From NCBI GenBank assembly GCA_934358405.1, contig CAKRKL010000083.1:1-8633 (forward strand): a DNA stretch of 8,633 bases, in the 5' to 3' direction. This stretch comes from an uncultured Blautia sp. GTDB lineage: Bacteria; Bacillota; Clostridia; Lachnospirales; Lachnospiraceae. The position numbers and the translations under genes were made by a program. Under the pieces are notes generated by a model. That model had not been told where the DNA came from, made no database searches, and saw nothing but the letters and a program-made list of their open reading frames with translations. Shown here one piece after another: positions 5,718-8,633 of this stretch (positions within the stretch are counted from its first letter, which is position 1; each line of letters begins with the position of its first letter).

Positions 5718-7130
5718 TTAAAACTGGTAATTTTTATGTCTTTTAAAGAAATCCTTTGTTTCCTTTACCACTACGCCGCTTAAAGTAAGCAGTGCGATTA
5801 GGTTCGGGAATGCCATTAGGGCATTGAAGATATCTGCAATATTCCAAACAGCTGCAACTGTCATGTACGGTCCAAAGAATACACAGAGAATATATAACCA
5901 GCGGTAGGTTTTTACAGCTGTCATATTGCGGTTAAACAGATACTCAAGGCATCTTTCGCCATAATAATCCCATCCAAGGATGGTGGTAAATGCGAAGAAA
6001 ACCAGGCACAGCATAAGTGCAAAGGAAGCGAACTGTGGCGGGAAAGGAAGTCCTTTCTGGAATGCTGCTGTGGTAATAGCGACGCCTTCAAGTCCAGTGT
6101 TCCAGGTTTCTGTAATGACGATGGAAAGACCTGTCATGGTACAGATTACGATGGTATCAATGAAAGTACCTGTCATGGAAACGAGACCCTGACGAACAGG
6201 TTCCTTTGTCTGAGCTGCTGCAGCAGCAATAGGAGCACTTCCAAGACCGGATTCATTGGAGAAAATACCGCGGGCAATACCTTTTTGCATTGCAACAACC
6301 ATGGTTCCCATGGCACCGCCTGCAAGGGCACTTCCGTTAAATGCTGTTTTTACGATCGTAACGATTGCTGCCGGAACAGCTGTAATATTTGTGATGACAA
6401 TGATCAGCGCAAGTACTACGTACAGAACTGCCATAAACGGTACAACAATCTGGGATACCTTAGCAATACGCTGGATACCGCCAAGAACTACAAGTCCTAC
6501 ACATAAAGTAAGAATCAGGCAGGCGATAACAGTTGCCCAGGAATATGTATTTCCGAAAAGGGAAACGGTGTGAACGGTATCCGGATCAAAGAAGTTCTTC
6601 ACTGCAGAAGCAATACCGTTTACCTGTGTAAAAGTACCGATTCCGAAAAGACCAACTCCTGCTCCGAAAAATGCGAAGATCTTTGCAAGCCATCTCCACT
6701 GCTTTCCCATACCGTTTTCAATGTAGTAGAAAGGTCCGCCAAGTACATGGCCTTCTTTATCAATGGTACGGTATTTGATTGCAAGAAGACCTTCTGCGTA
6801 TTTGGTTGCCATTCCGAAGAATGCGGCAACGATCATCCAGAATAAGGCTCCCGGTCCGCCGGCTGCGATAGCAGTAGCAACACCTACAATATTTCCGGTT
6901 CCGATGGTAGCTGACAAAGCTGTGCAAAGAGCACCAAAGCTTGTAACCTCACCTTCCCCGCCTTCTTCATTTCGTACCATGAATTTCAGTGCTTTTCCAA
7001 GATGTCTTACCTGTAAAAAGCCTAACCGAACGGTTAAAAGGAATCCTGTGATCAGGATCAGAATGATTAACGGAAGTCCCCAGACTACTCCGTCAAACCA
7101 GGTGATAAAGTTGTTGATTTGTGTAAACAT
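5718..7130 (-). CDS. alsT: AGCS-family sodium:alanine/glycine symporter
   Basis: A sodium-coupled amino-acid carrier of the cytoplasmic membrane, 470 residues, the usual length. About ten or eleven hydrophobic segments are seen. Family motifs are TALSATIGTGNIVGVATA at 70-87, GGPGALFWM at 91-99 (the AGCS signature region), GGPFYYIENGMG at 131-142, FSNESGLGSAPIAAAA at 290-305 and LGWDYYGERC at 385-394. The open frame runs 62 codons further upstream, but that part is the riboswitch read as codons. The start at 7130 has GGAGG 9 nt upstream and the family's N-terminus. The glycine riboswitch in the leader suggests that glycine is a substrate or signal, though family members may prefer alanine. The symbol is given at family level. 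It converges on phoU and shares its terminator. Confidence 0.93.
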   Translation of the reverse strand: MFTQINNFITWFDGVVWGLPLIILILITGFLLTVRLGFLQVRHLGKALKFMVRNEEGGEGEVTSFGALCTALSATIGTGNIVGVATAIAAGGPGALFWMIVAAFFGMATKYAEGLLAIKYRTIDKEGHVLGGPFYYIENGMGKQWRWLAKIFAFFGAGVGLFGIGTFTQVNGIASAVKNFFDPDTVHTVSLFGNTYSWATVIACLILTLCVGLVVLGGIQRIAKVSQIVVPFMAVLYVVLALIIVITNITAVPAAIVTIVKTAFNGSALAGGAMGTMVVAMQKGIARGIFSNESGLGSAPIAAAAAQTKEPVRQGLVSMTGTFIDTIVICTMTGLSIVITETWNTGLEGVAITTAAFQKGLPFPPQFASFALMLCLVFFAFTTILGWDYYGERCLEYLFNRNMTAVKTYRWLYILCVFFGPYMTVAAVWNIADIFNALMAFPNLIALLTLSGVVVKETKDFFKRHKNYQF

Positions 7131-7145
7131 GTTCTCTTTCCTCCA

Positions 7146-7230
7146 TCCTTTTGCCTGAGAGATTAACAGCATGATACATGCTGCGTACACCTTCGGCGCT
7201 CTTCCATTTATTTTTTGAAGAGACTCTCCT
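7146..7230 (-). ncRNA. Glycine riboswitch (single aptamer) in the symporter leader
   Basis: Read on the minus strand, the leader contains the conserved glycine aptamer parts in order: GGAGAG (plus 7224-7229), a variable hairpin arm (CTCTTC pairing with GAAGAG), GCGCCGAAGG, a second hairpin (GCAGCATG with CATGCTGT), then CTCTCAGGCAAAAGGA (plus 7146-7161), whose CTCTC pairs back to GGAGAG. Only one complete aptamer is present; upstream pairing at about 7237-7275 may be the remnant 'ghost' aptamer seen with singlet glycine riboswitches. The ribosome site GGAGG starts directly after the aptamer and no terminator lies between, so control is probably at translation. Whether glycine turns expression on or off cannot be read from the sequence. 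Confidence 0.9.
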
Positions 7231-7284
7231 GAGTTTACGAATACACCGTGCCAGAAATGTACGGCAGTGACGGCCATTCGTATT

Positions 7285-7298
7285 GTGTGGAAACACAC
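7285..7298 (-). other. Small hairpin upstream of the glycine aptamer
   Basis: GTGTG (7285-7289) and CACAC (7294-7298) form a perfect 5-bp stem with a 4-nt loop in the 5' part of the symporter leader, just downstream of the proposed promoter. It may be a 5' stabilising hairpin. Confidence 0.3.
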
Positions 7299-7306
7299 TA
7301 GAACAC

Positions 7307-7335
7307 AGGGTATCACAGTTGAAAATAATTTTCAA
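7307..7335 (-). promoter_or_regulatory. Candidate promoter of the riboswitch-symporter transcript
   Basis: On the minus strand TTGAAA (plus 7330-7335) is followed by a 17-bp spacer and TACCCT (plus 7307-7312), preceded by TGA as an extended -10. The -10 matches the consensus poorly, so this is a best guess. Its place ahead of the aptamer fits. Confidence 0.35.
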
Positions 7336-7424
7336 TATGTTTTTGCAAAAAAGATTTTTATTTGCAAAGAAAAAGATTGTTGCTTCCTGCCGGAAAAAAT
7401 TTTAACTTTATCAATAATATGAAA

Positions 7425-7454
7425 TTGACATGAAATTCAGCAGTAAGTTATAAT
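7425..7454 (+). promoter_or_regulatory. Consensus promoter upstream of the binding-protein relic
   Basis: Perfect TTGACA (7425-7430), an 18-bp spacer and perfect TATAAT (7449-7454). It would start transcription near 7461 and read through the relic into the HD-domain gene, with a leader of about 185 nt. It may be the original promoter of the lost gene. Confidence 0.7.
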
Positions 7455-7476
7455 AGAGCAAACATTTTTTGTAAGC

Positions 7477-7605
7477 ACTGCTGTTTTCGGGTGTATGGGC
7501 TATGAGCCTGTTTTTTCCTACATCAACTGGGAAGAGAAAAAGGAACTGGTAGAAAGCGGCGACATAGACTGTGTCTGGGGAAGTTTTACCATTGATGGAT
7601 ACCGG
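7477..7605 (+). pseudogene. Fragment of an extracellular solute-binding protein (family 3 type)
   Basis: Read in the frame of the downstream HD gene, about 40 residues (CMGYEPVFSYINWEE, then ESGDIDCVWGSFTIDG) resemble the stretch of family-3 solute-binding domains usually read as 'INW..K...L..G.IDC.WG.F...GR' and followed by the 'W..PY' region. Here the similarity stops abruptly after DGYR. There is no signal peptide and no ribosome site before the only ATG (7495). The rest of the domain is absent on either side. The frame happens to stay open into the HD-domain gene, which could mislead gene callers into a 215-residue fusion. I infer a gene relic. The family assignment is from memory of the motif and not from a search. 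Confidence 0.6.
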
Positions 7606-7619
7606 ATCTGTGTTATAAT
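7592..7619 (+). promoter_or_regulatory. Extended -10 promoter of the HD-domain gene, inside the relic
   Basis: TTGATG (7592-7597) and TATAAT (7614-7619) are 16 bp apart, with TGT directly before the -10 (an extended -10). Transcription would begin near 7626, leaving a short leader of about 22 nt before the HD gene. The -35 is formed by the last codons of the binding-protein relic. Confidence 0.65.
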
Positions 7620-7635
7620 ACCTGAAGAGAATACA

Positions 7636-7641
7636 AGGAGG
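7636..7641 (+). promoter_or_regulatory. Ribosome binding site of the HD-domain gene (fixes the start)
   Basis: AGGAGG lies 6 nt before the ATG at 7648, an optimal site. It supports this start over the in-frame ATG at 7495. Confidence 0.8.
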
Positions 7642-7647
7642 CCAGCT

Positions 7648-8142
7648 ATGAGTACAAATACATCTGATATTATGGTAAAAATGATTCAGTTTTCCAATGG
7701 AAACAGACATGACATCAATCATTTTATGAAAGTATACACCTACGCCAAAACCATCGCGGAAAGTGAAAATGTTTCTGAGAAGGATTTGATTACCGTTGAA
7801 ACTGCAGCAATCGTCCATGACATTGCCTGCCCTCTTTGCAGGGAAAAATACGGAAACACCAATGGGAAATACCAGGAAAAAGAAGGCATTCTGTTAGCGG
7901 AAGAGTTTCTAAAAGACACAGATCTGCCGGAAGAAATCAAGAAACGGGTTGTTTTTCTGGTGGGACATCATCACACCTTAATCGGTATTGACGGCATTGA
8001 CTACCAGATCCTTCTGGAAGCAGACTACCTGGTAAATGCAGATGAATCTGGCTATTCAGAGGGCAATATCAGCAACACAAAGCGGAAGCTTTTTAAAACC
8101 AAAACAGGTCTCAGATTGCTGGAAGCAGTTTATGGCATTTAA
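7648..8142 (+). CDS. HD-domain protein, putative metal-dependent phosphohydrolase
   Basis: A 164-residue soluble protein of the HD superfamily, whose members cleave phosphate monoesters or diesters, often of nucleotides. The expected metal-binding residues are present in order: His25 (HDINHFMKVYTYA at 21-33), His57-Asp58 (VHDIACPLC at 56-64), His107-His109 (VGHHHT at 105-110) and Asp126 (LEADYLVNADE at 123-133). This is a complete single domain with no partner domain. The substrate cannot be told; similar small proteins are usually listed just as HD-domain proteins. The start is set by a strong ribosome site and by the promoter 30 bp upstream; the open frame before it belongs to a gene relic. 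No terminator follows directly. The next hairpin with a T-tract is at 8222-8269. Confidence 0.88.
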   Translation: MSTNTSDIMVKMIQFSNGNRHDINHFMKVYTYAKTIAESENVSEKDLITVETAAIVHDIACPLCREKYGNTNGKYQEKEGILLAEEFLKDTDLPEEIKKRVVFLVGHHHTLIGIDGIDYQILLEADYLVNADESGYSEGNISNTKRKLFKTKTGLRLLEAVYGI

Positions 8143-8158
8143 TGCTGCATAAAAATTT

Positions 8159-8220
8159 CACAAAAAACATCTTGACCATAAAACAATCTCACGCTATAAT
8201 ACCGCATATAAATTTTTGTG
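8159..8220. repeat. Inverted repeat flanking the 8172-8200 promoter
   Basis: CACAAAAA (8159-8166) and TTTTTGTG (8213-8220) are exact inverted copies 46 nt apart, with a consensus promoter between them. This could be an operator pair or chance in AT-rich DNA. Confidence 0.3.
8172..8200 (+). promoter_or_regulatory. Strong promoter directly upstream of a terminator hairpin
   Basis: TTGACC (8172-8177), a 17-bp spacer and perfect TATAAT (8195-8200). The predicted start is near 8207, only about 60 nt before a strong terminator, and no reading frame with a ribosome site lies between. Confidence 0.65.
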
Positions 8221-8269
8221 CAAAGAGCAGACAAAGGGGTCTGAAAAATCCCATTGTCTGCTCTTTTTT
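8207..8269 (+). ncRNA. Possible small RNA or attenuated leader of about 63 nt
   Basis: From the predicted transcription start to the T-tract the transcript would be one long hairpin: 5' ATATAAATTTTTGTGC, then a stem with an inner GGG/CCC extension. It does not encode a protein with a ribosome site. I know no RNA family that matches. It could be a stand-alone small RNA, an attenuator of a lost downstream gene, or only a terminator for the HD-domain gene that chances to follow a promoter. Confidence 0.4.
8222..8269 (+). terminator. Strong intrinsic terminator
   Basis: A perfect 13-bp stem (8222-8234 with 8254-8266, containing GAGCAGACAA and TTGTCTGCTC) has an inner GGG/CCC pairing at 8236-8238 and 8250-8252, followed by an uninterrupted T-run to 8269. 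It is the first terminator after the HD-domain gene. Confidence 0.8.
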
Positions 8270-8272
8270 GTT

Positions 8273-8322
8273 AGGGCAAGGCCCTGTTTTACATTGTGGA
8301 GTTTTTCGTTGATCCGAAAAAC
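8273..8322. repeat. Two further hairpins between the terminator and the IS200 end
   Basis: AGGGC-AAG-GCCCT (8273-8285) is followed by GTTTT, and GTTTTTCG (8301-8308) pairs with CGAAAAAC (8315-8322) around a 6-nt loop. Neither belongs to a gene. The left boundary of the insertion element must lie in or just after this stretch. I see no coding region here. Confidence 0.4.
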
Positions 8323-8399
8323 GGAACTTTGGAAAACAAATAAACCACCTGCTGTGCGGGTGGTTGAAGTTGCTTCAGCTTACAGTATAAAACCTCCAG

Positions 8400-8448
8400 T
8401 GCTATAATAATGTTAGGTTCGCCAACCGCATTATTTAACAAAGGAGGT
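8400..8448 (+). promoter_or_regulatory. tnpA promoter, leader stem-loop and ribosome site
   Basis: An extended -10 (TGC TATAAT, 8400-8408) leads into a stem-loop at 8406-8435, then the strong ribosome site AAGGAGGT (8441-8448), 6 nt before the ATG. In IS200 elements structured leaders keep transposase expression low; the leader here fits that pattern. The promoter is intact, so transcription may enter the DNA fused downstream. Confidence 0.6.
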
Positions 8449-8454
8449 ATCCAT

Positions 8455-8508
8455 ATGGATAGTAATAGTTTATCACATGCGAAATGGAATTGTAAGTATC
8501 ATATATAA
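8455..8508 (+). pseudogene. tnpA: 5' remnant of IS200-type transposase tnpA
   Basis: Seventeen codons (MDSNSLSHAKWNCKYHI) match the conserved start of IS200/IS605 TnpA Y1 transposases, which continue with a VFAPKYRR-like stretch. Here a TAA stop follows at 8506-8508 and the rest, including the HUH motif and catalytic tyrosine, is missing. The frame then continues as a different protein. The remnant cannot make a functional transposase. Confidence 0.8.
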
Positions 8509-8633
8509 ACTGGAAATAACAAGCCTGAGTATGGAAAAAAGATTGTTGCAGAAGTTAGTAAACGGCTGGAACAGGAGTATGGTTCGGGATTTGATAAAAC
8601 ATCAATTTCAAGAATGATTAAGTTTTATCAGGA
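8509..8633 (+). pseudogene. 5'-truncated DUF1016 (YhcG-type) gene fragment, runs off the window
   Basis: After the stop in the tnpA remnant the same frame reads TGNNKPEYGKKIVAEVSK, then RLEQEYGSGFDKTSISRM and IKFYQ. This resembles the N-terminal DUF1016 region (EYGK..I..LS..L...YG.GFS..NL..M..FY) found in YhcG-type proteins, whose C-terminal half is a PD-(D/E)XK nuclease-like domain. The preceding part of that domain (the 'YW.IG..I' helix) and a start codon are missing; the first in-frame ATG (8614) is inside the domain. The gene continues past the window, so whether the rest is intact is not known. YhcG-type genes often travel with restriction-modification or other defence loci. Confidence 0.65.

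Larger units (their letters stand above)
8345..8508 (+). mobile_element. Left end of an IS200/IS605-type element, truncated
   Basis: The segment shows the arrangement typical of IS200 left ends: a subterminal hairpin (CCACCTGC at 8345-8352 with GCGGGTGG at 8356-8363, loop TGT), a second small hairpin (TGAAG/CTTCA, 8365-8377), an extended -10 promoter TGCTATAAT (8400-8408), a leader stem-loop (AATAATG at 8406-8412 with CATTATT at 8429-8435, inner GGTT/AACC) and the start of tnpA. The element breaks off after 17 codons, and no right end is visible in the window. The exact left tip cannot be set without an intact copy; it lies at or before 8345. Confidence 0.75.

Noticed and set aside
7131..7316. 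62-codon N-terminal extension of the symporter
   Set aside because: These codons are the glycine riboswitch read in frame; the family start and ribosome site are at 7130.
7497..7517. GGGCT/AGCCT mini-hairpin followed by a T-run as a terminator
   Set aside because: The stem is only 4-5 bp with a 3-nt loop, and the bases are codons of the binding-protein relic.
7495..7647. HD-domain gene starting at 7495 as a 215-residue fusion protein
   Set aside because: No ribosome site precedes 7495, while a promoter and an AGGAGG site directly precede 7648, and the HD domain is complete without the extension.
7411..7818. 135-codon minus-strand frame opposite the HD gene
   Set aside because: It is the shadow of the plus-strand genes, with no ribosome site and no recognisable domain; the other long opposite-strand frames inside pst and the symporter gene are rejected for the same reason.

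Overview
The window looks like chromosomal DNA of a low-to-moderate GC Gram-positive anaerobe of the Clostridia, most likely a Lachnospiraceae species (Blautia/Dorea/Ruminococcus-like). This rests on strong AAGGAGG-type ribosome sites, consensus TTGACA/TATAAT promoters, a single-aptamer glycine riboswitch in front of an AGCS symporter, and the general look of the proteins. The species cannot be fixed from the sequence alone.

Layout. (1) 1-480: the end of a small lysine-rich, single-pass membrane protein gene of unknown function, then a strong hairpin shared with the convergent gene. (2) 485-1284, minus strand: a small alarmone synthetase, (p)ppGpp synthetase domain only, with its own promoter and a structured leader. 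(3) 1318-5714, plus strand: a complete high-affinity phosphate uptake operon, pstS-pstC-pstA-pstB-phoU. It is headed by TTTACA repeats that resemble PhoP boxes and closed by an intrinsic terminator. PstS is the periplasm-equivalent binding protein, PstC and PstA form the channel, PstB is the ATPase and PhoU is the signalling brake. (4) 5718-7335, minus strand: an AGCS-family Na+:alanine/glycine symporter behind a glycine riboswitch. (5) 7425-8142, plus strand: a small HD-domain protein, preceded by a relic of an extracellular solute-binding-protein gene that now carries its promoter. (6) 8159-8633: a degraded accessory patch. It holds a promoter placed just before a terminator hairpin (a possible ~60-nt RNA), further hairpins, the left end of an IS200/IS605-type element with only 17 codons of tnpA left, and a 5'-truncated DUF1016 (YhcG-type PD-(D/E)XK nuclease family) gene that runs off the window.

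Most unusual observation: the PstS protein appears to be circularly permuted. The half that normally comes second (REDGSGTR...AIGY...RPF...GY) directly follows the signal peptide, and the half that normally comes first (GSSSVTP...DIGMASR...VIVN...TGSITTW) is at the C-terminus. It also lacks the lipobox cysteine expected of a Gram-positive binding protein. Other points of interest are a duplicated hairpin element between pstA and pstB, the riboswitch-controlled symporter, and the IS200/DUF1016 junction.
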